From Trichostrongylus colubriformis (Eukaryota; Nematoda; Chromadorea; Rhabditida; Trichostrongylidae): a DNA stretch of 64,000 nt. Location: assembly GCA_963978905.1 (NCBI GenBank), contig OZ022256.1, forward strand, positions 57,190,646 through 57,254,645. The letters run 5' to 3'. This document shows positions 1-11,483 of this stretch, piece after piece. Position 1 is the stretch's first letter; each line of letters opens with the position of its first letter. Made by a program: the position numbers and the translations under genes. A model generated the notes under the pieces. It made no database searches. It was given only the letters and a program-made list of their open reading frames with translations, and was not told the origin of the DNA.

Positions 1-2233
1 GTTGCTCTTTAGCTCGTTTTACTCTATTTACTTGTCTAATTACTCTTTTACTCATTTCAAATACTTGAAAATAGTTTTGAAGCCATGCCGCCATACATAA
101 ATGGCAGTAGGCCACAAGGTCTATGATTTTTCCTAGTATTCTTCCTTGAGTCGATAAAATGGCATGCTGTGAGCGGCCATAATATTCGGAACGAGGTTGC
201 CGTTCAGGTACTTTGACATTCGCCGGAATTGCGAACTCCTTTTCCAGATGTCTAGAAGTGTTTGAAGGCGGTGGTAGGGGTAATTCGGTTGTATCAATCA
301 CTCCACTTTTTGACAGTGACCTGTGAACGTTTTCACCATAAAAGTCGACTCGTCGAGCACCACGTAATTTCGATCTATAAGGCAATAATACGATATGAAA
401 AGTATCATTCTGCATCATTCTTATTGCTCTACACCTCTGTCAGTGCTCGGCAAAGTCATCCTAGGAGGCGGACTACGTCACGCAAGGCGGAGCTTTTTAA
501 AGGCGATGCTTCCTCTGAATTAGAGTTTTCAAATTTTACATTTACCGTATTCGGTTTTTTGATGCAGATTTTAGTACCTTAATCGAGTTGTAGATTTTGC
601 TACCTCCTTCGAAGGAAACTGCTCATTATTTCGCAATTTTAATATTATACTTGAGTAATTGCTTTTATTCCATTTTTTGCTCTTATGAAGTCCCTATGAT
701 ATCTTATCCTATCTCGTATAAAGATATTAACTAACACTAGTGCTTTTTATCGGGAATCGCGTCACATGTAGTCTCACTATACTCTAACTTTCAATTTGGA
801 AGAACCACTCCAGGAGTTACTCATTGCCCACATTACCCCCACCACTGACTTACTCTAATTTTTCGGCCTTACACGTAGCCCCGGCAGTTCGGCCCGGTGT
901 GCTTTCTCAGCAAAAGGCCTGTTGTGCTTACCCCAGAGGAGTTGTATATTGGAGTTACCATCAAATGCTACACCAGGGTCCATATTTGGGTGCTTACTTT
1001 ATCAGCCACTTCGCTCGTGGCTTCAAAAAAATCGAGAGTTTAGAAGCGTCTGGTGGAAGTCATTCGAGATAGATCATAGGATATCAGAAAGAGGGCGGTC
1101 CCAAAATCGTAACGGTCAGTGATGTTCGAAAACAATCAAACCGAAGCGGAAGCTAACATCCTGTTATACATATGTATGAGATAAGATTTCAATCTTCCAC
1201 CCTTCAAGTACCGTACCTAGAAGGTGCCTACGTATACCTACTTGTAGGTTTACCTTGACGTGCACATGCTCATCTGCTTGAATTTACCGTCCTCAACTCT
1301 GCCCCATCCCTAAAAACGTGAGGCGCCCTTCTTCCTTCACCTTCCTATTCTGCAGAATGATAATAAATTTTATAATGGCAATGATGGATACGTGATGGGT
1401 ACCCATATGGCTTTCTTCAATGAAATGTTCCCACTTAGCCACTGTCTGCTAATTTCATCTAATCACGTTATTCAGACGGGTATTTCTATTCACAGACTCC
1501 AGTATTATCTTAATAAGACAGCTATTTCCGTTTGCAAAAAAAAATTGCGCAGACGCTAAGCAGCCTATGAGATGCATCATGACTAGCAAATCTGTTCGAT
1601 GGCATTCGTAGAAGTAGCATTATTCTGATCTTTTCGTCATTAGATTTGGAATAGCGGTATTTGGACGAATAAATGGGCTATTCTTGCACATTTTGACGTT
1701 CCTGGCTGAAGCTATTAGCCACGTGTAGGTTCAGAGATATGATGTGTGCATATACTCCACCGAGATCACCCAATAGGGAATTTGAGCCCATGGTTTCAGA
1801 GCACACCCAGGTGCCGAGAAAATGGCCGATTCAATAGGGTCCCTCCCCCTCAACGGGGGATCGACCATCCCATATCAACATTTTTATAACTTCTACAGCA
1901 TCAGCAACCACTGTTGATTGCATAGTATTACTAAGTATTATATTTTATCACCGTAATCTTTGTGTTGATCTCAAATCAATCATATTTTCTTGCCTAACTA
2001 GGTCAACTGACTGCATGTTCCATTTATCATTTAGTCAAGGACCATGGCTGACCTCTACTATCATGACCCCCTCCCATTCCCCCTCCCTGTCAAATAAGAT
2101 CCCCCTGTCGAGGAATCCTCGACTCCCGGTGTACCCTCCATGGGAACCTTCCTGTACGAATAAAGATGGACTAAAAAAACTTTTCATCAATTATTGTAAC
2201 TGTGCCAGTGCAATTAAGAGCAATCTAATTGGC
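1..2233. other. No gene recognised
   Basis: Short open frames only (up to about 106 codons at 262-582), with no motif or splice-consistent homology. A GGTAGGGGTAATT motif near 275 recurs near 7525 and 18380 and marks an old dispersed repeat. Confidence 0.5.
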
Positions 2234-2572
2234 GCGGGTGTGTACCCTTACGTCAGGATGCCGCACCGCGGCATGCGCGGGTGTGTACCTTTACGTCAGG
2301 ATTCCGCACCGCGGCATGCGCCGGTGTGCACCCTTACGTCAGGAGTCCGCAGCGCGGCATGTCGCGCCAAACAATGTGGACGAGCTGAAGGCGCCATGTT
2401 GTTGGGTCCCGAAGCGATTACACGCCAACTGCGTATCGCGCCCCTAACATTACCATGTAATCGTTCTGACACCCAACTACCACGACGCGCGTAGCTCGCA
2501 CACACTGCGTCGCTCGCACACACTGCGTCGCACGCCCCTCGTCGTCGTGCGAAATCCTGACATAAAGGTACA
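2234..2572. repeat. GTGTGTACCCTTA foldback with a tripled 43-bp end
   Basis: Three head-to-tail 43-bp units occupy 2234-2276, 2277-2319 and 2320-2362, each starting GC(G/C)GGTGTG and containing TTACGTCAGGA and CGCGGCATG. The far end (2540-2572) has the inverted partner CCTGACATAAAGGTACACA. A 20-bp unit GCTCGCACACACTGCGTC is doubled at about 2492-2530. Related elements are at 44895-45132 and 52034-52626. Confidence 0.7.
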
Positions 2573-2947
2573 CATACAAATCGCGCGCTTAGCTGATCAG
2601 TAAATGGTTCCCATTCAGAAGAAATCTGAAAATGAACCTCTGGAGCGCAGAATTATGGGCATGTATATCGATTTTCCTCAGGTCCTTTAGCTCTCTCAAC
2701 CTTTATGTTTGAGCGATACTTCAGTAAATCAGTTAACTATGTATACGTGATGTCGAGTAGCATCAATTTTTCCACTCGTGTAATTGGGCTTTAGTTCACG
2801 CCCATTATAAAGTACTGTACGAGATTTTTGCCCTGGGATCGAATTCGGAAGGGACATGGTGACCTCTCGTGTAAAACTATGTTATTTTTTTGTTTTCTGT
2901 TATTTTTCGTTTTAGCCGCAAGAGGATCAGCTTTCTCGAGCAGTGAT

Positions 2948-2953
2948 TTTATT
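2948..2953 (-). promoter_or_regulatory. Candidate poly(A) signal for flp-1
   Basis: AATAAA on the minus strand, 287 nt beyond the flp-1 stop codon. It is the nearest perfect hexamer I noticed. The distance is somewhat long for a nematode 3' UTR, so another signal may be used. Confidence 0.35.
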
Positions 2954-3239
2954 AAAATTGAGAAATCGTATTTTAAAGCCTTGTAGTTTGAAAGAAATAA
3001 AATAAAAAGTTTATGTGTGCGCCCGTTGTTGCCATGTGCACAGTGAGTTGCGTAGAAAACAGCGAAAGCCGAGAAATAATGTTTGAAAATAAATCTGTTT
3101 GGGTAAATGAGCGTTGCCCAAGCGCTCCAGCCAGCCCGTCGTTACCACTCAAATGTGGGGATATCATGATGACGATGAAGTAAAAGAAGTCAAGGTGATG
3201 TACGATGATGTGGAGTTGTCGCGGTCATCGTAGTGTTGT

Positions 3240-5533
3240 TCACTTGCCGAAACGAAGGAAATTTGGTTTACGTCCGAAACGCAAGAAGTTTGGGTCGACA
3301 CCTCGTTTACCGAAGCGCAGGAAGTTTGGGTCACCAGCGGCTCGTCCTGAAAAAAACTCGTCATTAGGGTATGGTGAGCAGAGCTCTCATTACAGTAACT
3401 CACCGAAGCGAAGGAAATTAGGATCACCAGCGGCTTTACCGAATCTGAGGAAATTCGGTTGGTTTCGGCCAAATCGCAGGAAGTTCGGATCGGAACCTTT
3501 CTTGCCGAACGATGGGCCTTAAATGGAAACCCTTTTAGTTGGGAGTTCCAGCTAAAACATTTTTTCGATCGCAAGAATAAATACTCACTTCTGCCGAATC
3601 GCATGAAGTTTGGCTTTCGTTTTTCCATGAGTTTGAGCGCTTCGTCGGCATCACCACTGCATGATTCTCCTAAAGGTAGAGAGAATCATTCCCGCTATCA
3701 GATTTGGAAATTTCCAGTAATTATTTTCCTGTGAATATGAAATGTACGACCTTTTTAGCCATTAGCTTTTCTCCTTAGTACACAGTAACAAGCGAAGTTA
3801 TTCTCAGCTTGCAGAAATTTGAACCAAATGCGTAAGTTCGCGGAAGTCAGTATGACCCAAACTTTAAATGGTATGTTTGATATGCAATTTCAGATGTTGA
3901 CCCAAACTTTAAATGGTATGTTTGATATGCAATTTCAGAACAAAAAACTTTCCATCACGTCATCTTGTAGGCTGAATTCATTTATTACTTGAAGGAATCG
4001 TCCACGGAAAAATTAGTTTCATTATAACCCTTATATCTACGTTGTATTTCCCTAATAAGGGCCGCATGCAAAGTTCTCCGCGAAAAAGGGAGAGAGAATT
4101 CGGCTAACATACAACTCCCCAAAATCTTGGCCGAGTGGGCGGGGCCTCCTAGTAGAAGCCCTGTCCCGTCATCCGCCGCGGTTGTGAACGGAAAGTGGGA
4201 CTGTTTAGGTGACTTTTTGTTCCTACAATGCTTCTCCGACCGCGGCGGACGACGGGGTGGGTACTTGCTCGGAGGCGCCGCCCACGCGGCCGAGACTTTG
4301 TGGTGCATTATCTTGGCCAGATTCAGGTTTTTTCACGTGAAACTTTGCATGCGGTCCACATTAGCTAAATACAACATAAATATATGAGTGACAGAAAAAC
4401 TCATCTTTCCGTGGACGATTTCTCCAAGTATGATCGAAAAGAGTTTCTCGTTTATACTCCTTATCAAAATTGGTAGAATCAAACATCCCAAATTGTAGGT
4501 ACGTATACACAATTGTTTATCTACCTTATATAGCGCTCGTCAAGCCATCTATTGTTCATTTACCTTATCGAGCGCATTACAATCGGTTTCTGGCTGGCCG
4601 TATAAAAGTAGCGATTCTAGATTGGTCTGCTGAACTGCGTAAATCATTGCACGGTTCAAACACGCATCTCAATCAAATTTTTAATGGAAGTAGAACACGT
4701 ATAGCACCCAGGAAGACTAACTAGCGTCAGACCATCAGATTGAATTCGCATCTTCAACAAAAGCCCTGTGACGATTTGCCATACCTATGAATGCCTGTGG
4801 AAGATCGAGAAATATTTTTTTTTGAGGAAAGGGGCTACTTTTGGCCATAACACCAGTGGGCTAGGATAAAGCCTGTCGTCGTGGCTAAGGCCAAATGATC
4901 GAATGGTCTTAGTGTTAGTCTCTTGGCCCAAAGCTCAAGGTAATTCATCATTGTTGATTTATCTATTTATTTAGTTAAAAACCTGTAAATGACACCTCAT
5001 TTGAGGAATTCTGAGGCATCATCGGAAGAAATTTAGAAAAGTAGTTTCTTCAAGCAATGTCTAAACGAAGAAGCGCTGTGCAAGGAAATTACTGAATTTT
5101 TGTGAACAATTATTTCTTTTGATATTGCTACTATTACTTATATGTCATTTTCTACTGCTACTCTGCATTTCAGAATTTCTCATAAAGATCTTTTTAGTGC
5201 ATCATTCAGCTTACCGAATGTTCACATTGTGTTAAAGTGTGATGTTATGACATCGCCATGACATACGCTGGTATTTACTCATATATGCATGAGATAGCGT
5301 AATTATTCACCTAGATAACTTGTCACTTCGGCTTGTTCCATTGGTGACAGCATGTTGAAAACCATACAGAAATCGGATTGGTCACCATTTGTGCAACATT
5401 CAGCGGCAGCCTGAATTTTTGTTTACCGTGCACGTGAAACAACAAGAAAACAATCGCAAATCAAAGGAAATGCACTAACCTGTGCAATAGCACCAAGCGC
5501 TACCAGCAACCCTACTTGCAGTAGAGTTGTCAT
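3240..5533 (-). CDS. flp-1: FMRFamide-like neuropeptide precursor FLP-1 (5 exons)
   Basis: This gene encodes a secreted prepropeptide, cut at basic residues and amidated to give FLP-1 neuropeptides. Coding exons, in order on the minus strand, are 5480-5533, 5311-5410, 3589-3669, 3404-3517 and 3240-3346. They total 456 bp or 151 aa. All introns are GT-AG and phases match throughout. Exon 1 is a hydrophobic signal peptide beginning MTTLLQVGLLV. Exon 2 holds the conserved spacer AECC...DFC...MLSPMEQ. Exon 3 ends DADEALKLMEKR followed by KPNFMRFG. Exons 4 and 5 carry GSDPNFLRFG, NQPNFLRFG, AAGDPNFLRFG twice, GVDPNFLRFG and KPNFLRFG, separated by R, K or KR. Order and spacers match C. elegans FLP-1 as I know it. 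The 1.6-kb second intron contains a foldback repeat. The antisense frame shows PKRRKFG repeats, an artefact of PNFLRFG codons. Confidence 0.95.
3854..3943 (+). repeat. 45-bp tandem duplication
   Basis: The unit beginning GACCCAAACTTTAAATGGTA and ending in TTTCAGA repeats at an exact 45-bp offset. It lies in the long flp-1 intron 2. Confidence 0.8.
3991..4421. repeat. Foldback element, GAAACTTTGCAT family (flp-1 intron 2)
   Basis: A 430-bp inverted repeat. Its outer ends read GGAATCGTCCACGGAAAAA and the complement TTTCCGTGGACGATT. The GC-rich centre has GCGGGGCCTCC and CCGCCGCGGTTG facing GACCGCGGCGGACG and GGAGGCGCCGCC. A second full copy lies at 22057-22481, and core or half copies at 13383-13560, 27655-27750 and 51510-51930. 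Confidence 0.75.
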
Positions 5534-6859
5534 TTGTGTAAAGTGGGACTATCGGCGATGCTAGCAATTCTTATAAAGCGAATGCTTAATTAGTTTAATG
5601 ACCATGCAGTGATTAGGCCATATGAGCCCTAGAATCCGTCCATGTTCATTATATTCATCGTATCTATGAAAGTATAATCGAATTAATTCGGTAGGAGTGG
5701 TGTCTATTCTGTCCAGCTGTCTGAAACGCCGTTTTGGGAACCTCAAAGGGACATTGGGAGTCTCCGATGACGAGTGATGACGATGATGACGTGGAAGTGG
5801 ATTACAGTAGGGTTTCCGCCGAAGAAAACTCATGAGCTCCACCCTTGCAATATAATATGCGAAACTGATGTGTCGGTACACCGGGAGGCGAATATTCTTC
5901 ACCGGGGGGGGGGGGGTGGTATTTGACGAGGGTCATAACTACAGAGGCCATCAATGGTCCCAGTCCAGATGGTAAGCCGAAAGGCAGTCAGCCGACCCGG
6001 TTATATAAGAAAATGATTAAATCTTGTGATAAACGCAAAATTGATAGCAGTTGAATACACTGTAATGCTATGCAATCAGCAATGGTCACTAGTCCTGTAG
6101 AGAACAGAAGGGATCGTACGTGGATCCCCGTAGGGAGGTGGGGGAGGGGGGGGGGGGCGTACTGGAGCGACCATTTTTCACCTGGGTGTGTCCTGACTGG
6201 TAAATGTGGTCCCTTTAAGAGAAATATGGTTTATACTTCCTTCCGTTTGGTATGTGTCGCTGGAACAGCATTTCGCAGGGTGGAGTGCGGTCTGCGAGGC
6301 GGCCAACTAGGAGCGCTGTATTTAGTTGGACCTCACTAGAACGACAACCATCGCCGGAAACAAGGCCGGTGGGCCCAACCACATACGCGTCTCTAGCTCG
6401 CACGCATCACTTCGCATGTCGCGTTGGAAAATCCTTTTTTGAAAACTCCTCAAGTACTACGCTTTGACCACCTCTTTATAGTGACTTGTGAGCCGATGAG
6501 GTGTACTTTGCCTGCAAAAAAAAAGAGTCGCCAGTCAGTAATGGTGCCTTTTTGCGGTAGTGGTAACACCATGATTATCGACTGACGACCTTTTCTCTTG
6601 TAGAACATTTTGGCATATCGGCGAAACAAGTCAGGGAAACGAATTGTTGTACAGTTAGAACCAATTGGTTGGCAGGGTCGGGTTAGTGAAGTGGACCACT
6701 TTTCGCAAAAATTCTACCCTACAAAATGCTTGCCGTACGGATCTTTCCGTGAAAACCAAACATTCGACTGATCTATTACTGAATGAACAGTGCGCCGTAC
6801 ATGCTGCTACCCTGCCGATTATTCCCCCTCAATCCTAAAAGTTCCAGAAAAACAATAGG
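5534..6859. other. flp-1 upstream region; no gene recognised
   Basis: Presumed promoter side of flp-1 (minus strand). It contains two poly-G runs. The 113-codon minus frame at 5561-5902 shows no known domain. I could not pick a promoter element with confidence. Confidence 0.45.
5904..5916 (+). repeat. G13 homopolymer
   Basis: Thirteen guanines upstream of flp-1. A second run, G12, is at 6146-6157. C14 (31535-31548) and C12 (52398-52409) runs are similar. These are assembly-error hotspots. Confidence 0.8.
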
Positions 6860-7238
6860 CAGCGGTCATACTTTGCGCCGCAGCACCGTCTGCAGGATCA
6901 TGTGCCCGCCACCAACCTTGGCGACACTCTGCTTTGTTTTTTAAACACTTGACTCAACTATGTTACAGTGTGATGATCGTGTCAAGAACAACGAATTCAA
7001 ATTCGAAATTCGGAAAATTCGGCACTATGCCAGGATTGATTCGTGGACTCTCGCCACCACCACCATACTGAAAGTATGGTTAGATAAAGCGTTTTGAAAC
7101 CGAGCGCGTCACCAGAGTGCCCTTGTGGTCGGTGGCAGACACACAATTTTGCCGCCGTCGCAGCCGATGCTGGCGTTGAATTTCAGCCATAGTCGCCGGC
7201 CGGAGTCGGCCGCGGTGCGCAAAGCATGAACGCGGCCT
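6860..7238. repeat. CATACTTTGCGC MITE, long form
   Basis: Ends are CAGCGGTCATACTTTGCGCC and the inverted GCGCAAAGCATGAACGCGG. The interior resembles the copy at 26909-27162 (CTCTCGCCACCACCACCATA). Non-coding. Confidence 0.65.
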
Positions 7239-9893
7239 CAGCGACCTAGCCAAGTGTGCGCTCGCAAACCGGTATACGGCGATAGTAATCTCCTCGATTG
7301 GCTTTAAGCTCTGTATACTATTACTTGTCTGGAATGTTTTATTAGGGGCTGAGTGAATACGGGAGGGGGCATTTCAAGCCATACATCTAATTCCACATTA
7401 CACAACCCTATCCATATCCGTATAAAACCTCTATATCCCAACTGAAGATTTTTGTACAACATAAAGCGACTTCTCTAGTCTCAACTAGGTTTGACTTCGT
7501 CCTACTGGACTTACTTGAAGGCAGTGATAGGGGTATTTCGGGCGAAATATGGAAGGATCATAAATTATCGAAGTGCAGGTGCTCAATACTACGAAATTGA
7601 ATAAATAAATGTGGTCAAGAAGGTGAAAATTAAGACCCCTCCCGACATTTATTCTCAAAAGGGGCGAGCTGGGATAAGGCAAGTTACAGCTGTTCAATAA
7701 GACTGCTCTTATGAAGCCCGGAGTCGACTTTTGGGTTAGGCTGAAAAATGGGACGGGCTGGGATGAAGCAAATTACAGCTGTTGACGAAGACGGCTCTTA
7801 AAGAGCCGCGGTCACCCTTCCTCTCCAGAAATTTCGCCACATTAGCCTTCTTAGACCTCTAGCTTTCATTTGGTGAATCAATTGTGAATTTTATTACCCC
7901 ATCACCCCTATCACTGTCGATAAAGACACCAAGAGGCACTCTTCCCTTAGACAGTGAGACCCGAGTAATGGAGCGGTCGCATGTTTCTAACGATATCTTG
8001 GTCCTAAGGCGGTAAAGAGAATGCACTGAACGGAGTGGTAAAACGACAAAGTCAAATAAGAAGAGGAACAGAAGAACGTTGCAAGCAGGCTGATATTCGA
8101 TTCATACTGGAAAGACAACGAGGCAAACTCTTCTGTCCGGTCCGGCACAATAGAGTTTTCCCCTGCTTCCAGCAAGCTGAAGAGGGCGGTGCTCTACAGC
8201 TTAACTAATATAGGGGCAGCATGCTGATTCTTGAAGCTTGCGCTAAAAAATCGTACTGTCAGCTGAGATGGCCGATATAAGCTGCAGGGATAGGTACATA
8301 TAAGGGTGCTGAAGATACAGACCACCAGTTTGATACAATATGCGTCGGGCAACTGCCTCGCTAATTGCCTCGAGGGGTATTCCTGAAGCAGCATAATGAG
8401 TCCCACACAACCTTCGATGCTTTAGGAATTTTGCTGCTTAGCCTCAGGCCGTGAGAAGACCTGAACAGTGTTCCCGTAGAATTCTTCTCGAAACACCTCC
8501 TCTAGTGATAGAAGTCGAGCTGTTTCTTGGCTTATACCAGGAAAGAGCTCGACTCCTATCACTTCTACATTGTGTATATTGTAAAGCATAAAGCAGAATA
8601 GGTCGGGTGACGTATTAATTTGGTATGACCATGTTTGGGATGTATAACTTCTTGCACGCATGATCAGAGAATAACCTGCTCTTTTACTCACGGACAGGAT
8701 ATTGGCGTAGCCAAGAGATGGCATTTCACTTGCATACCAATGTGACAGAAAGAAATATGACCTGCTCGTATGACCAGACATGCATGACATGCCCTTAATC
8801 GCACCAATAAATATCGGGTCAATCCATAAGTAATGTCGCTTTTACCGACAAAAAATTTCCCAGAAAACTTAAATTTGTGCAGCATTTTATATATCGTTCG
8901 AAAGAATTTCTCTGCTCCACAAAGGCCTATGTTCAATTTTTGGGTGTGTTTGAGTGGGGCCGATTTTTAGGCTGGCGAAAGGGTATGTCCAGCCGACAAA
9001 AATTGACCAGACGGGGAATATTAAAAACACTATATTTTACTTTAGAAAAATTACCCGATCACGTGTCCTGTACATAGCCCCAATCCCTGCTGCAAGTTCC
9101 ACCAATCGGTTGATCGCAAATTCGCGTCCTTTTTCTAAACTCCTTAACTCCTTTTTCGAAAGCTCTCAGATTCATTCAGAATGAGATTTCTCCTTTTAAA
9201 TTTCTTGTTCAACACTGCTTCATGAACCACTCAAGAGGATTTTTCTATCAAAAATTTGTTTTGACTGCCATTCATATTTCGCAGTTTAGTTTTTCAGCAG
9301 AAAGTCAAGGAATCCATCAGTAATGTTTTCCCGTCCCTACTCACTACCTCTTCTTAACATATCACTTTTTTTCAGGACCAACTTCTTAGCGTTAGGATGT
9401 GCGACCCAAGCAGGATGAAGTATGGGATTGGGAATACTCAGGAAGAGCCGTGTTCTTAGAAGCTCCTTTAGCATTCCTTCCTTTGAACAAATTTTTTGAC
9501 TGATGAGACAGTCTCAAAAAACAGTTGATGGAGTATCAAACATTATACTAACCTGCAATGATCTGATTATAGATCGACGTCTTTTTAGGTTCTGGGAGAT
9601 TCCAGTTTAGAAACAAGTAGCGTCGACAGGAGAAGGGTTGTACTATTTCTTAGCTTCACCTTGGACCGAAACGCCTCTCAGAGCTCTGAACTTGTGGGGA
9701 TCTCAGAGGCCTATTCCTATCGTTGCAATAGTGGAATTTGACTTAATGAGTGAAGAAAATGAAAAAGTGAAGAAAGATCGATCGTCCGTTCAGAAGTCAT
9801 TCGTGCGGTAGATCAATCGACTCTGAACTCCTTGAAGAAGTGCGGTCACAGCTCCGATCATACAGACAGTAGCTCAAGGTCATCAACAATTCT
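7239..9893. other. No gene recognised
   Basis: The longest frame is 8422-8790 minus (122 codons, including GISQETARLLSLEEVFREEF). It has no family match I know, and its downstream frames (8194-8406, 7987-8175) carry stops. It could be a decayed gene or chance. Confidence 0.4.
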
Positions 9894-10310
9894 GTTTAAA
9901 GACACCGTTAGGGGCAATTTTGGCAAATTGGGGGATTACGAAAGCAGAGGTGATCAGTAATATAATAGTAGAGAAAGAACGACATAAAACGGCGAAAAAA
10001 ACAAGAAATAGGAACCCGAAATTCCCCCTTCTCGCTCTCGTCCTCTGCGTCTCTGGTCGGAGTGGACTGAAGACAAGCCAGAGTCTCAACCGGCCGGCCG
10101 CGATTGTTGTCCCGCCTCTCCTCGTCGACTCCCCCGAGCGCATAACGGCATAACGGCATGACGAGCTGCGGGGCCGCCATAAGACCCCAAGTCGCGTTTT
10201 TTTTATGCGATTTTCACCACATGTGACCCCTTCTGAAGTAGAAGGCTCGTTTCAGAGAACATGTACTTCCAGATCTCAGTTTTCCCTTACCCCTAATGGT
10301 GCCTTTAAGC
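9894..10310. repeat. TTTAAAGACACC foldback element
   Basis: Left end TTTAAAGACACCGTTAGGGG and right end CCCCTAATGGTGCCTTTAA are inverted. The interior (AACGACATAAAACGGCGAAA, AATAGGAACCCGAAATTCCC) is shared with a copy near 46195-46660. Fragments occur near 18366 and 47790-47930. Confidence 0.6.
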
Positions 10311-11483
10311 TATCATGGATAACGGAAAGGCAAACATTATCGTTAGGGGCTCATTGAGAAATGCCGACGGAGGTATTGGAGATCATCGATTCACTGGGCA
10401 GGTGCTGTTGTTGTGTCTTTGAAAACCATTGATAAGAGATTCTCATATGCTTTTTTCCTTCCTCTAAAATCCAATGGTAATTCTTCCAGAAGAGCATCGT
10501 CTGCATTGTTTTTGTTTATCTTAACGTCCAACCCAACTCCTAAACTAGTAGGTAAACATGTGAAACTGCTCATTTGTAAGCATTTGTTATCTTTTTCGAA
10601 AAGTGTTCATGCATTCGTATTCTGTTCGATAACTCTAACAAGCTTGAATGTTCCCGAGACTACTAATGCAAAAATTTCTGCTTTTATCTTTTTCTCGACG
10701 GTTCTGCAGAAAAGAGAAAATGCGAGAGTAATGCCACACCATCTATGTCGCCTAATCCTTGACAAATCCTGTTAGAAATTAGAGTGCGTTCATCTTCTGA
10801 TTTATGCGCATGAGAAGAAAAAAACGGAAGAAATTAGAAATTCTATTGAATCTTGGTTAATGGCTTGATGATGGTTTCCCAAGAGCTCTTTCATTTCCAC
10901 GAGTCATTTAAAAATTCATGCGTTGTTTTTCACAATAAGATTGGAATCAAGCTCTCGAATGACTCGTTACAGTATGAGTGGGCGGTTTTTTATAGAAATG
11001 TGAAGATATACATACATTTTATGGAAAAGCCACCCGATCCGTTCGTGCTATTCGAAAACGAAATTTTGAGAGCTTTACCCGCAAAAATGGTCTTTTCGCG
11101 TTTTTGGATGCTTTGAAAATCGAAACAATTGCCCTGGCATAGCTAAAAGAAACTCAATAGATGGATTACACACTTTCAACGTGATGCAAAACTCTTCTAA
11201 ACACAGCTCCTTTCCCCTAGACGCAGACAAAAGGCTACGCACCGCGACTTTTCAACTAGGTACCTTTCGACACGGATTCGTTGTCACATGTGTGCCAAGT
11301 ACCTTACTGGTTCCGCTGTGAATTAGACGCACGCTATGTAAGCGGCTACCATCTCTTTGCTTGACCTGGCATATTAGAGACTCATGGTGCACATCCGTAG
11401 ATAGAATCCAGCCACTGAGCCCTTCTAGATTTACGTAGCATCTGATTTTGCTTTTAAACATGACCATATAAATCGATCTTTAG
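10311..11483. other. Upstream of the first daf-10 exon found
   Basis: The missing 5' daf-10 exon should lie here or further left. It must end two bases into a codon before a GT donor. I did not find a convincing ATG-to-donor exon. Confidence 0.4.

Noticed and set aside
3205..3522. Plus-strand frame with repeated PKRRKFG units, looking like a basic repeat protein
   Set aside because: It is the antisense of the flp-1 PNFLRFG codons. The minus-strand exon model has matching phases and a known family.
3164..3628. 154-codon minus frame starting MEKRKPNFMRFGR
   Set aside because: Only its first codons are flp-1 exon 3. The rest runs through an intron and out of frame; the spliced model replaces it.
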